Origin: Sphaerothrix gracilis
Lineage (GTDB): Bacteria; Cyanobacteriota; Cyanobacteriia; Phormidesmidales; Phormidesmidaceae
NCBI RefSeq assembly: GCF_030405905.1
Contig: NZ_JASATW010000024.1
Location: 24,767-88,766 of the forward strand
Reading direction: 5' to 3'
Length of the DNA: 64,000 bases
In this document: piece after piece, positions 17,891 to 26,402 of the stretch
Layout: every line of letters starts with the position of its first letter
Position numbering within the stretch: the stretch's first letter is position 1
Notes under the pieces: generated by a model
Database searches by the model: none
Told to the model about the DNA's origin: nothing
The model's input: only the letters and a program-made list of their open reading frames with translations
Made by a program: the position numbers and the translations under genes

Positions 17891-18586
17891 GTGAATCGAT
17901 CAAATTCTCAGTTGGAAGTTATTGCAATCATTCCGGCTCGCGGTGGTTCTAAAGGAGTTCCCCGCAAAAACGTGCGGCTGCTGGCAGACAAACCGCTAAT
18001 TGCTCATTCAATTTTGCACTGTCACGATGCTCAATTGATCAGTCAAGTCTATGTTTCCACTGATGACGATGAAATTGCGCAGATTTCTCAGTCCTATGGA
18101 GCAGCAGTCATTCACCGCCCAGCGGCATTAGCCAGTGATGAAGCCACTTCAGAATCTGCTTTGATTCACGCTCTAACAGAGATTGAGTCGATCGGATTTT
18201 CGCCTAGCCTAATCGTTTTCTTGCAATGTACTTCGCCTATTAGATCAGGCCAAGATATTGACGGCGCAATCACAAAATTGCGTCAAACCGGGGCCGATTC
18301 ACTGCTCTCTGTTTCTCCCTCACATCGATTTCTCTGGCAAAGAGTTGACGGCAAGGCGATACCAATCAACTATGACTGCCAGCAGCGACAGCGCCGCCAA
18401 GAGATGAATCCTCAGTATGTTGAAAATGGTTCTATCTATGTCTTTAAGCCCTGGGTTTTGAAAGAGAGAGGCAATCGCCTGGGCGGAAGAATTGAGCTGT
18501 TTGAGATGGATGAGCTTTCGGCCTGGGAAATTGATAGCTTAGCTGAATTTGAAGTCATAGAAACGCTGCTAAAGCGTCATCATTAG
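17891..18586 (+). CDS. Acylneuraminate cytidylyltransferase family protein (NeuA-like)
   Basis: The 231-residue protein begins, after a GTG start, with the family's CTP-binding loop IIPARGGSKGVPRKNVRLL, followed by KPLIAHSI and VSTDDDEIAQIS. The C-terminal part holds NGSIYVFKPWVL and the metal-binding aspartate region ELSAWEIDSLAEFEVIE. Such enzymes activate 9-carbon (NeuA, PseF, LegF) or 8-carbon (KdsB) acids as CMP-sugars. The adjoining NeuB-like synthase, 18 bp downstream, favours a nonulosonic acid; sequence alone does not tell sialic, legionaminic and pseudaminic acids apart. Confidence 0.88.
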   Translation: MNRSNSQLEVIAIIPARGGSKGVPRKNVRLLADKPLIAHSILHCHDAQLISQVYVSTDDDEIAQISQSYGAAVIHRPAALASDEATSESALIHALTEIESIGFSPSLIVFLQCTSPIRSGQDIDGAITKLRQTGADSLLSVSPSHRFLWQRVDGKAIPINYDCQQRQRRQEMNPQYVENGSIYVFKPWVLKERGNRLGGRIELFEMDELSAWEIDSLAEFEVIETLLKRHH

Positions 18587-18603
18587 ACTAGGTAATTAGC
18601 CTT

Positions 18604-20847
18604 ATGATTATCGAAACTCAACTGAAAAAGTACATCATCTTTGCTGAAGATAGTATCGTTGATGCCTTAAGAAAAATTAGCGATAACAAAAGCCGCATCA
18701 TCTTCTCTGTCACTGAATCTGGGGTACTTGAGGGCATCGTTACTGATGGTGACTTTCGCCGCTGGCTAGTACGGCAAAATAGCATCGATCTCAATCAGCC
18801 TATTTCTAGCATTTCCAATAAAGACTTTAAGTTTGCTTTTTTTGACGCAGAGCGTGACAGCATTCAGGCAGCTTTTTCCGAAAAAATTGAGTTTATTCCT
18901 TTACTCGATCGTAATCACCGCTTGGTAGCGATCGCCCGCAGCCGTCCCAACGGGATTCAGCTAGGTGATTTTACCCTAAACGCTAAGTCTCCTACGTTCG
19001 TGATTGCTGAGATTGGCAACAACCACAATGGCAGTCTAGCTAGGGCCAAAGCACTGGTAGACGCCGCTGGCGCCGCCGGTGCCAACTGCGCCAAATTTCA
19101 GATGCGTCACCTGCCTTCCCTATATCGCAATGGTGGTCGGGCAGAAGATACCCGCGAAGATCTAGGATCGCAGTACACGCTGGATTTGCTCCGCCGATAT
19201 CAGCTCAGTCCGGCAGCCCTGTTTGCAACCTTCGACTATTGCCAGGAAAAAGGGATTTTACCGCTGTGTACTCCCTGGGACTTCGAGAGCCTGAGACAGT
19301 TAGAAGCTTATGGACTGTCGGCTTACAAAGTAGCTTCGGCGGACTTGACCAATCATGACCTGCTAAGCGCGCTGGTCAAAACTGGTAAGCCGCTGATTTG
19401 CTCTACAGGCATGTCTACGGAAACGGAAATTAAAGAAACCGTAGCGCTGCTGAAACAGTTAGGGGGTTTATATGTCCTGCTGCACTGCAACTCTACTTAT
19501 CCAACCCCCTTCAAAGACGTGCAGCTCAACTACCTAGAGCGACTGCAAGAGATCGGCGACTGTCCGGTGGGATACTCTGGCCACGAGCGGGACATCTACG
19601 TGGCGATCGCGGCGGTTGCTAAAGGGGCCAAAGTCATTGAAAAACACCTCACTCTTGATAAAACTCTGGAAGGCAACGATCACAAAGTCAGCCTGCTCCC
19701 TCAGGAATTCAAAAATCTAGTAACGGGCATCCGACAGGTTGAACAAGCTCTGGGAACGACCGAGGCACGCCAGATCAGTCAGGGTGAGCGGCTGAATCGA
19801 GAGATTCTGGCCAAGAGCCTCATAACGCGGTGCGACCTGCAGCCGGGAGAAGTGATTACAGCCGAGATGCTAGCGGTTAAAAGTCCAGGACAGGGCCTAC
19901 AGCCCAACCGCAAACTGGAGCTGATTGGGCTACCGGCCAAGAGACCGCTCAAGGCCGGTGACTTTTTCTTCCCCAGCGATCTGCTCGATCGGTCAGCCCA
20001 GCCTAGATCCTATTGCTTTAAGCGCCCTTGGGGACTGCCAGTGCGCTATCACGACTTCAAATCAATTTTGGCGAAGTCCAATCCTACCCTGGCTGAGTTT
20101 CACCTCAGTTACAAAGATATGGATGAGGATATTAGCCAGTACTTTGATCAACCCTACGATCTAAAACTGGTGGTTCACAGCCCAGAACTATTCGCCAATG
20201 ACCACATTCTCGATCTCTGCTCGGAAGATGAACGCTATCGCCATCAGTCCATCGAGCAGCTCCAGCGGGTGATTGACATTACGCGATCGCTCAAACCCTA
20301 TTTTCAATCTGAGCGGCCCCAGATTGTCACCAACGTGGGAGGGGTCACTGCCGAAGCGCCACTCTCGGTGAGCGATCGAAAAAAGCGATATGAGCTATTG
20401 CTAAACAGCCTGTCAGCACTAGAAACCAAAGGTGTGGAAATTATGCCTCAAACCATGCCGCCTTTTCCCTGGCATTTCGGCGGACAGCGATATCACAATT
20501 TATTTTTGGACTGTCAAGATATAGCCGACTTTTGTGGCCAACAAGGGTACCGAATCTGCTTGGATGTTTCGCACACCAAGCTAACCTGCAACCAGCAGCA
20601 ATGGTCCTTTAAATCCTTTATTCAGCAGGTTGCGCCTTATGCTGCTCACTACCATATTGCCGATGCGAAAGGAGTAGACGGCGAGGGATTACAAATTGGC
20701 AAGGGCGAAATTGATTTTTTCGCGCTAGCAGAAGATCTAAATACTCTCAATCCTACAGCTTCATTTATTCCAGAGATATGGCAAGGCCATAAAAATGGGG
20801 GTGAAGGATTTTGGCAAGCACTAGAACAGCTAGAAAGATGGTTTTGA
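18604..20847 (+). CDS. CBS - NeuB-type synthase - SAF - TIM-barrel fusion for nonulosonic acid synthesis
   Basis: The 747-residue protein joins three modules. Residues 1-120 are a CBS-domain pair (ESGVLEGIVTDGDFRRWL), a likely nucleotide-sensing part. Residues ~128-460 are an N-acetylneuraminate-synthase-type enzyme: TFVIAEIGNNHNGS, GANCAKFQMR, YKVASADLTNHDLL, STGMSTETEI, the CNSTYPTP and GYSGHE motifs, KVIEKHLTLDK, then a SAF/antifreeze-like domain from ~400. NeuB enzymes condense a 2-acylamino sugar with phosphoenolpyruvate. Residues ~475-747 resemble a xylose-isomerase-like TIM barrel (LVVHSPELF, ICLDVSHTKL, HYHIADAKGVDGEGLQIGKGEIDF), a fold that catalyses sugar epimerisation or isomerisation. 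No separate NeuC epimerase is seen, so the barrel may supply the preceding step; that is inference. Confidence 0.88.
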   Translation: MIIETQLKKYIIFAEDSIVDALRKISDNKSRIIFSVTESGVLEGIVTDGDFRRWLVRQNSIDLNQPISSISNKDFKFAFFDAERDSIQAAFSEKIEFIPLLDRNHRLVAIARSRPNGIQLGDFTLNAKSPTFVIAEIGNNHNGSLARAKALVDAAGAAGANCAKFQMRHLPSLYRNGGRAEDTREDLGSQYTLDLLRRYQLSPAALFATFDYCQEKGILPLCTPWDFESLRQLEAYGLSAYKVASADLTNHDLLSALVKTGKPLICSTGMSTETEIKETVALLKQLGGLYVLLHCNSTYPTPFKDVQLNYLERLQEIGDCPVGYSGHERDIYVAIAAVAKGAKVIEKHLTLDKTLEGNDHKVSLLPQEFKNLVTGIRQVEQALGTTEARQISQGERLNREILAKSLITRCDLQPGEVITAEMLAVKSPGQGLQPNRKLELIGLPAKRPLKAGDFFFPSDLLDRSAQPRSYCFKRPWGLPVRYHDFKSILAKSNPTLAEFHLSYKDMDEDISQYFDQPYDLKLVVHSPELFANDHILDLCSEDERYRHQSIEQLQRVIDITRSLKPYFQSERPQIVTNVGGVTAEAPLSVSDRKKRYELLLNSLSALETKGVEIMPQTMPPFPWHFGGQRYHNLFLDCQDIADFCGQQGYRICLDVSHTKLTCNQQQWSFKSFIQQVAPYAAHYHIADAKGVDGEGLQIGKGEIDFFALAEDLNTLNPTASFIPEIWQGHKNGGEGFWQALEQLERWF

Positions 20848-20909
20848 TCTAGCAGCTAGCTCAATGGAAGCAATAGTACTTGCAAACAAGTTATAGGTAA
20901 TGAGTAAAA

Positions 20910-22547
20910 ATGAGCCTTAACCTAGCGAAGCCTCGTAATCTCCCGTCTTTATTCAAAGGCTTAATCACTTTTGAGCATACCTTGACAGCGATATTTTTTA
21001 TTTTAGGACTAATAGGAATTAATCATCATGAAATTTGGCGAGACGAGTTTCAGGCATGGCTAATTGCCAGGGACAGTCAGTCTATACTTGAGCTGCTTAC
21101 ACACATCGGCAATGAAGGGCATCCTGGGCTATGGCATCTCTGTCTTTATGGCCTTAGCCACTTGACCCATAACCCATTTGCCATGCAGCTTTTTCATCTC
21201 TTGATTGCTGCAGGTACTGTCTATCTCTTTGCCAAATACTCTCCCTTTACTACAGCTCAAAAAACCTTGTTCGCTTTTGGCTATTTTCCCTTCTTTGAAT
21301 ATGCCATTATTAGCAGAAATTACGGCCTTGGAATTTTATTTACTTTCTTATGCTGCACATTTTTCTCTAGCCGCAGTAAAAGACTACTACCGATAGCAGT
21401 AATCCTAGCGCTGCTGGCAAATACCAGCCCCTATGGCCTAATTTTCAGCTTCATATTTTGGTTAATCCTGTTGTTTAACCAAATAGACGGTTTTAGTCAT
21501 CTGCGTCATTTTTCCTCGCTGATAAATAGGTCTTTTATCAGTGCTTCAGGCTTTGTTTTTACGAGCTGGATTATTGCCGTTCTCCAGATGATTCCTGCGC
21601 TGCGTAACAAGCCGGTTGTGCGTCCGGTAGAAGCAGTTCAGACCCACTTGCCAACTACCCACCCTTTACTCGAAGAATCTATACGAATGGGCCGGGCCTT
21701 TACAACCATCTGGAAAAGCTATGTGCCGCTTCCCAATTTTTTTCAATACGATTTTTGGAATACCAATATCCTGTCTGAGAAAATTAGCTTTTTACCTACC
21801 ATAGGTGGAGAAGTCGGTTCTGCTAGCGACATATTGAGTTTTTTGTTTTCGGCCGCGCTTTTTCTAATTGCCGTCAAAATTCTAATCAAAAAACCGCTCA
21901 TTTTATTCATTTATCTTACAGGGTCTTTTGCTTTAGTTCTTTTTAGCTATTTGATTTTCTTTGGCGCGCTCAGGCATCATGGGCATCTATTTATTTGGTT
22001 TCTGACCTGTCTCTGGCTGTCAAAATCTATTCCATCCAAGACTTCTAATAATTTGAGTAATGAATCGGGTAGGTTTGGCGATCGCTTCGCTAAAAAGTTT
22101 TTAACTGTACTGCTGTTAATTCACGCAGTATCAGGAATCTTTGCCTATCGAATGGATTTAGTTCATCCCTTTTCCATGAGTCAGGCCACTGCAAGCTACA
22201 TCAAAACACATAATCTAGCTAACCTCGTCACAATAGGCACACGAGATAAGGAAGTCACAGCTATAGCTGGCTATTTAGACAAAGAGATTTACTATCCAGA
22301 AATTGAGCGCTTTAGCAGCTTTTGGGGCAGAAGAAGAAGGGAGCTTTTAGACAATCAAAGGCTGTTTCAGGCTATTGAAAAACTAGCCAGCTCAGATGAA
22401 ACTCAAATCTTACTGATTTTAACAAATGAATTAGACAGCAGCCCCGCTGATATCAAAGTTGAGAAAGTAGCTCATTTTCAAGGAGGAATTGTCTCTGCAG
22501 AAAAATACTATCTCTATTTAGCTAACAAGATAAGAGTCAATACTTAA
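20910..22547 (+). CDS. Multi-span membrane protein, GT-C/ArnT-like glycosyltransferase candidate
   Basis: The 545-residue protein has about ten hydrophobic segments. Near the N terminus, after the first span, comes NHHEIWRDEFQAWLIARDS followed by GNEGHPGLWHL: the acidic Asp-Glu pair in the first outer loop with the downstream HP pattern is typical of GT-C lipid-phosphosugar-dependent transferases (GT39/GT83 group). The soluble C-terminal ~100 residues face the periplasm in that family. It would add a sugar from a polyprenyl-phosphate donor to a glycan or lipid. Genes on either side are glycan genes and share strand. Function is assigned by motif and topology only. Confidence 0.68.
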   Translation: MSLNLAKPRNLPSLFKGLITFEHTLTAIFFILGLIGINHHEIWRDEFQAWLIARDSQSILELLTHIGNEGHPGLWHLCLYGLSHLTHNPFAMQLFHLLIAAGTVYLFAKYSPFTTAQKTLFAFGYFPFFEYAIISRNYGLGILFTFLCCTFFSSRSKRLLPIAVILALLANTSPYGLIFSFIFWLILLFNQIDGFSHLRHFSSLINRSFISASGFVFTSWIIAVLQMIPALRNKPVVRPVEAVQTHLPTTHPLLEESIRMGRAFTTIWKSYVPLPNFFQYDFWNTNILSEKISFLPTIGGEVGSASDILSFLFSAALFLIAVKILIKKPLILFIYLTGSFALVLFSYLIFFGALRHHGHLFIWFLTCLWLSKSIPSKTSNNLSNESGRFGDRFAKKFLTVLLLIHAVSGIFAYRMDLVHPFSMSQATASYIKTHNLANLVTIGTRDKEVTAIAGYLDKEIYYPEIERFSSFWGRRRRELLDNQRLFQAIEKLASSDETQILLILTNELDSSPADIKVEKVAHFQGGIVSAEKYYLYLANKIRVNT

Positions 22548-22562
22548 GCTATCTATTGAAAA

Positions 22563-23552
22563 ATGCTTCAGAGTGCAATGAAAAATCAACTTACTCCCAT
22601 TTTTTCAATTATCATTCCAACCTATAATCGTCCTCAGAGGTTAGCAACCTGCCTCAACGCGTTAGCTCAGCTGAAATATGCCACTGAAAACTTTGAAGTC
22701 ATCGTAGTCGATGACGGCAGCCAAGTATCACTAGAGTCAGCGATCGCCAACTTTCAGGACAGGCTTGACTTAACAGTGATTACGCAGACCAATTCAGGCC
22801 CTGCCAAAGCTCGAAACGTCGGTGCGGCCGCAGCAAAAGGCCAGTTCTTAGTATTTACAGACGATGATTGTACGCCCGATGCAGATTGGTTAACGTTCAT
22901 CGCCGAGCAGCTAGCGGCGGCACCTGACTGCTTAGTTGGTGGACAAACAATCAACGTCTTAACCCAAAACTTGTGCTCAACCGCTAGCCAGCTCCTGATC
23001 GATTATCTCTATCACTATTACAACAGCAGCTCTAGCCAAGCCCATTTTTTCACCTCAAATAATCTGGCTCTATCGGCCAAGCTTTTTCACCAAATGGGAG
23101 GTTTCAACGCTAATTTTCCCCTAGCGGCTGGGGAAGACCGAGAACTCTGCGATCGCTGGTCGGAGAGTGGATACAGCATGATCTATGCCCCAGAAGCTAT
23201 CGTCTATCACGCCCATCAGCTAACCCTGTGTGGCTTCTGGCGGCAGCATTTCAACTACGGGCGGGGAGCTTACTATTTCCATGAATCTCGCTTTACTCGC
23301 GGGGCCAATCAAATTACAGTTGAGCCTGTTACCTTTTATCTCGATCTCTTAAAGTACCCTTTGACCCAAAAACAGGTAAGCTCACGGTCATTTATCACTG
23401 CGCTCTTTTTAGTTTCGCAAGTTGCTAACGTGGCTGGCTTTTTGAAAGAATACTTTGCCCTCAAACCAGCTAGCTCCATCGCTAAAATCCTAGTTACTAA
23501 AGAGGAAACTGTCTCGGTAGCCAGTAGCGCTACCGAGAACCATCCGCAGTAA
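22563..23552 (+). CDS. GT2-family glycosyltransferase
   Basis: The 329-residue GT-A enzyme shows FSIIIPTYNRPQRLATCLNAL, VIVVDDGSQ, the acidic metal-binding stretch FTDDDCTPDADWL and GEDRELCDRW as probable catalytic base region. The C-terminal part has YGRGAYYFHESR, common to longer GT2 enzymes acting on surface glycans. ATG 22578 (MKNQLTPIF) is as plausible a start as 22563. It ends the glycan island; immediately downstream are insertion-sequence remnants. Confidence 0.88.
   Translation: MLQSAMKNQLTPIFSIIIPTYNRPQRLATCLNALAQLKYATENFEVIVVDDGSQVSLESAIANFQDRLDLTVITQTNSGPAKARNVGAAAAKGQFLVFTDDDCTPDADWLTFIAEQLAAAPDCLVGGQTINVLTQNLCSTASQLLIDYLYHYYNSSSSQAHFFTSNNLALSAKLFHQMGGFNANFPLAAGEDRELCDRWSESGYSMIYAPEAIVYHAHQLTLCGFWRQHFNYGRGAYYFHESRFTRGANQITVEPVTFYLDLLKYPLTQKQVSSRSFITALFLVSQVANVAGFLKEYFALKPASSIAKILVTKEETVSVASSATENHPQ
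23513..23537 (+). terminator. Possible hairpin at the end of the glycan operon
   Basis: CTCGGTAG (23513-23520) and CTACCGAG (23530-23537) are perfect 8-bp arms around a 9-nt loop, within the last codons of the GT2 gene. There is no following T-run, so termination is uncertain. Confidence 0.25.
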
Positions 23553-23700
23553 GCGATCGGGTATCTCGGCGGTGCAGGCGAGCTTACGGCCAATCACCGA
23601 CCAGCCCAAATGGGGCCAAAAACAAGAAGGCGTTTGAAACAGCCAGAAAAGCTTTCATGACATAGGCTGTCAGTCCAGAAAACACCAGACAGTCGCATGA

Positions 23701-23970
23701 AAGCTACCTTCAAAATCCTATCCCAGTCATCTCACTGCGGTCCAATGGCAGCTCATCGCTCCCTATATTCTCGCTGCCAAGTCAGGCGGCAGATCCCGCT
23801 GAGTTGATATGCAAGCGGTGCTCAATGCCATCTTCTATGTTTTGGTTTCAGGCTGTAGCTGGCGGATGCTGCCTGCTGACTTTCCCGCCTGGCAGATGGT
23901 CTATAGCTACTTGCGTAACTGGCGCCTAGCCGGCATCTGGGAGCGTATCCATCGCTACTTACGGCAGTAG
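23701..23970 (+). pseudogene. Decayed IS5-type transposase fragment
   Basis: One frame from 23701 reads SYPSHLTAVQWQLIAPYIL, then SGGRSR, an in-frame TGA at 23800-23802, VDMQAVLNAIFYVLVSGCSW, RMLPADFPAWQMVYSYLRNW and GIWERIHRYLRQ, ending in TAG at 23968-23970. This is the N-terminal helix-turn-helix region (DUF4096) of IS5-family transposases, whose usual form is YPSDLT-x-x-QW...GGRPR-x-VD. The catalytic DDE domain is absent, the reading frame is broken, and a dispersed repeat lies just downstream, so this is a dead remnant. Confidence 0.88.
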
Positions 23971-24025
23971 TGGCGCGACATGCCTAAAATGATGCAAATT
24001 ATCAACAGGCTCAAACCCTTGAATC

Positions 24026-24080
24026 CGGTGCGTTACGCTGCGCTTTTCTGCTATGCCCTTCGGGCTATACAGCACCCTAC
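24026..24080 (-). repeat. Dispersed GCACC repeat, copy B (inverted)
   Basis: CGGTGCGTTACGCTG at 24026-24040 is the reverse-complement relative of the CGTAACGCACCG block at 9790 and 62752, and AGCACCCTAC at 24071-24080 is its closing arm. Between them CCCTTCGGG forms a small hairpin. It sits beside the dead transposase. Confidence 0.55.
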
Positions 24081-24460
24081 TCAATACCCTATTTTAGCTG
24101 TGTCAGTCCAGTAGGTACGACTGAAACACTTGGTCACTTAGTCGTATTCGCTCTAGGCTGACGTGAGCGCAGAAGATTGGATCTAGCCTGTATCAGTTCT
24201 GGTAACGCAAAGTGGGCACGGGCGCGGCGAAACTAGAATAACTACTAGGTTGTCGGTTATTTCTTCACAAATACTTTACGGAATGAGGCCGGCAACTGTT
24301 GAAGTTACCCCGAAGCAAGGCGTCTCCTCAATCGTTTCAGACTGTTCGTCTCAGGAAAGAGGATCGCTGCTGAGTTCAACATGAATCACAACGCCAAAGC
24401 TCGGTGAGAAGAGGTCTCTCATATAGTTTTGTGCGTCCACTAACCCCCAACTTATTATTT
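24081..24460. other. Intergenic region after the insertion remnant
   Basis: About 380 bp with no recognisable gene. TGTCAGTCCAG at 24101-24111 also occurs at 23669-23679 (CTGTCAGTCCAG) upstream of the transposase fragment, so the two may be remains of the same mobile element on both sides. It should also contain the promoter for the lipoprotein operon. Confidence 0.4.
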
Positions 24461-25123
24461 ATGAACCCGATTTTTCCCATTCCGGCGATCGCTGGGGCGG
24501 CTCTGGTGACGCTGATGGCCTGCTCGCAAGCACCTCCCATGCCCCAATCCGGTATACCCGATACAGCCTCGTCTCCCACCTCTGCAACCTCCACCGAGGC
24601 TGCTAAAAGCTGGTCAGACATTTTAGGTACAGCCTCAGCGCCCGCTGGCTGGCAGGTCTATCCCTGTGACAATCCGCTGCTGCTCTGTGTCGAAGCTGAT
24701 GGTGAGCTAGTCGGCACCGTGGAGCACTTGAGCTATCCCTTGGAAACAGTCGAGCTGCAAACACCAGTTGAAGCCTCTGCGGAGGCAGAGTTTGCTTTCT
24801 TACAGGCTTGGGTAGCCGAACACTATGACGCGATTGAGCGCGATCGCCAAGTTGGCTACGCTAACGCTATCTTTGCCGCAGACACCCCCACCGAAATTAG
24901 CGTTGGCGACTTACCGGGACTCCGCTACGGCTACAGCCTCACCCATGCTAACGGCACCCCGATTGATGAAGCCATCGGCTATGTAACAACTGACGGTGAA
25001 AGGCTGCATGTATTTGTTACTGGCGTCATCAGTCAAGATCCCGCTGGCAGCATTTCTGATCCCGCAGCACTGGCAGAGTTCAAACCCCATCTGGACACGA
25101 TTATTCAGGAGTTATTGCTATGA
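24461..25123 (+). CDS. Hypothetical lipoprotein
   Basis: The start at 24461 gives MNPIFPIPAIAGAALVTLMAC, a classic lipoprotein signal with lipobox LMAC, so the protein is exported and lipid-anchored at its cysteine. The upstream in-frame GTG (24404) would bury this signal and is less likely. The mature part begins with a Ser/Thr/Pro/Ala-rich linker and continues as a globular domain with two cysteines in YPCDNPLLLCVE and repeated short strands. I do not recognise the family. The stop overlaps the next start as ATGA, so it is co-translated with a membrane protein and then a second lipoprotein. Confidence 0.7.
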   Translation: MNPIFPIPAIAGAALVTLMACSQAPPMPQSGIPDTASSPTSATSTEAAKSWSDILGTASAPAGWQVYPCDNPLLLCVEADGELVGTVEHLSYPLETVELQTPVEASAEAEFAFLQAWVAEHYDAIERDRQVGYANAIFAADTPTEISVGDLPGLRYGYSLTHANGTPIDEAIGYVTTDGERLHVFVTGVISQDPAGSISDPAALAEFKPHLDTIIQELLL

Positions 25124-25728
25124 TGCTCACTCATTCATCTCGGCTGCAAGGCGCTAAATTTCTTAGCCTGTGGACTGGGGCCAACCTGCTGGGCGGCTTT
25201 TTAATTGGCTATTTGGAAAGTAATGGACTGGAGTTCATGGCTAGCCTGATGCTGACAGGCGCAATTGTGGGGTCATTACAGTGGACAGTGCTACGGCTCA
25301 CAGGTTGTCGGTTTCGCTGGTGGCCTGTAGCCAGTACCCTAGGCTGGATTACAGGCACGTACGTGCTGACTGCTAGCCAGAGCCTGTATCATCCGGTAGC
25401 AGCAGGTCTAGAAGGGCAGTTGGGGCTATCGGAAGTCTTTTGGCTCCATCTTTTAGACACTCCCCTCTGGGTATTATTTATGGCTTTGGCTCAGAGCTTA
25501 GTACTGGTTCAGTATCGGCGCTGGGCTGGTCCGTGGCTGCTGGCCAGTTTGCTAGGCGGCGTTGCTTTAGCCGTGGTGAGGCAAGGGATGTGCAGCGCCT
25601 TTTGCCAGAGCTTACCCCTAAGTCTCAGCGGCTTGGATGACGGCATAGGCTGGGCAGCTTATGGCTTGGTTACCGGCATTGCTTGGCTGATCTTATCAGA
25701 ACGAGAGGCAGAGGCTAGAGAGGTTTAG
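25120..25728 (+). CDS. Small multi-span membrane protein with QW motif
   Basis: The 202-residue protein has about five hydrophobic segments. The second is followed by VGSLQWTVLRLTGCRFRWW, the G-x-x-QW-x-x-LR pattern of a membrane module found alone or at the C terminus of kinases in many cyanobacteria; its function is unknown. Start overlaps the preceding lipoprotein stop (ATGA), and the next lipoprotein begins directly at its stop codon, so the three are one transcription unit and may form a membrane complex. Confidence 0.7.
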   Translation: MMLTHSSRLQGAKFLSLWTGANLLGGFLIGYLESNGLEFMASLMLTGAIVGSLQWTVLRLTGCRFRWWPVASTLGWITGTYVLTASQSLYHPVAAGLEGQLGLSEVFWLHLLDTPLWVLFMALAQSLVLVQYRRWAGPWLLASLLGGVALAVVRQGMCSAFCQSLPLSLSGLDDGIGWAAYGLVTGIAWLILSEREAEAREV

Positions 25729-26310
25729 ATGCCACAGTTTCACGCAACGCCACGTCAGCTTGCCTCTAGCCTAATTGGTACGGTCTTAATAGTCGCCGGA
25801 ACCGTGCTGTCTGCCTGTTCGCAGCCATCAGCTTCTGTGAGCAACCCAGCTCAGACAAGTTCCAGTTCATTCAGTTCATCAGTGAAGCCAGTCGCAGCTA
25901 ATCCGGTACCTGAATCAGTTGAATCAGTTCAAATTCAGCCTAATGTTTACTTCGCCGTTGTGGCTGAATCGGGTACCTGCCCAGAAGCAATCGGTATCTG
26001 GGAATTTCTCCTAGGCTTTGAGGGCGGCGCTGACCACACCGTTGTAGCTGACCTATCAGCGATCGCCACTGCAGCTTATATCTCAACGGCTACAGATCAC
26101 CGCCTTACCTACGAAGCTGCTTTAGCTGATGAGTATGCCACCTGTGTCGGTACTGCTCAGTCTGATCTCTGGCAGATGTACAGCTTTCGTCTTAGCAGTG
26201 GCAAGGTGATTTTTGACCTCGATCTGACTCAGGCAGGTAGCTACCGGGACATTCTTTATGCAGGGCTATCAGCAGAGCGTCCCTATGTACACTGGCGGGC
26301 CACAGAATAG
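25729..26310 (+). CDS. Hypothetical lipoprotein
   Basis: The 193-residue protein has an N-terminal hydrophobic segment ending in VAGTVLSAC, a lipobox, followed by a long Ser-rich linker and a globular domain with two cysteines (ESGTCPEAIGIWEFLLGFEGG and DEYATCVGT). No family is recognised. The ATG follows the stop of the membrane protein without any gap. It resembles the first lipoprotein of the unit in design, lipobox then low-complexity linker then small cysteine-paired domain, though not obviously in sequence. Confidence 0.65.
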   Translation: MPQFHATPRQLASSLIGTVLIVAGTVLSACSQPSASVSNPAQTSSSSFSSSVKPVAANPVPESVESVQIQPNVYFAVVAESGTCPEAIGIWEFLLGFEGGADHTVVADLSAIATAAYISTATDHRLTYEAALADEYATCVGTAQSDLWQMYSFRLSSGKVIFDLDLTQAGSYRDILYAGLSAERPYVHWRATE

Positions 26311-26361
26311 TTGACTGTATTGCTCCATCTGTCACCAACCTGCTTGCTGTAGCTGCCTTAA

Positions 26362-26402
26362 AAACAGCAGCCGAAGGCCGGACTAAAGATTGGCTGCTGT
26401 TT
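26362..26402. terminator. Bidirectional hairpin between convergent genes
   Basis: AAACAGCAGCC (26362-26372) and GGCTGCTGTTT (26392-26402) are perfect 11-bp arms round a 19-nt loop. The hairpin has A-rich DNA on the left and T-rich on the right of its stem, lies between the lipoprotein gene and parB, and covers the end of parB. It could stop transcription from both sides. Confidence 0.55.
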
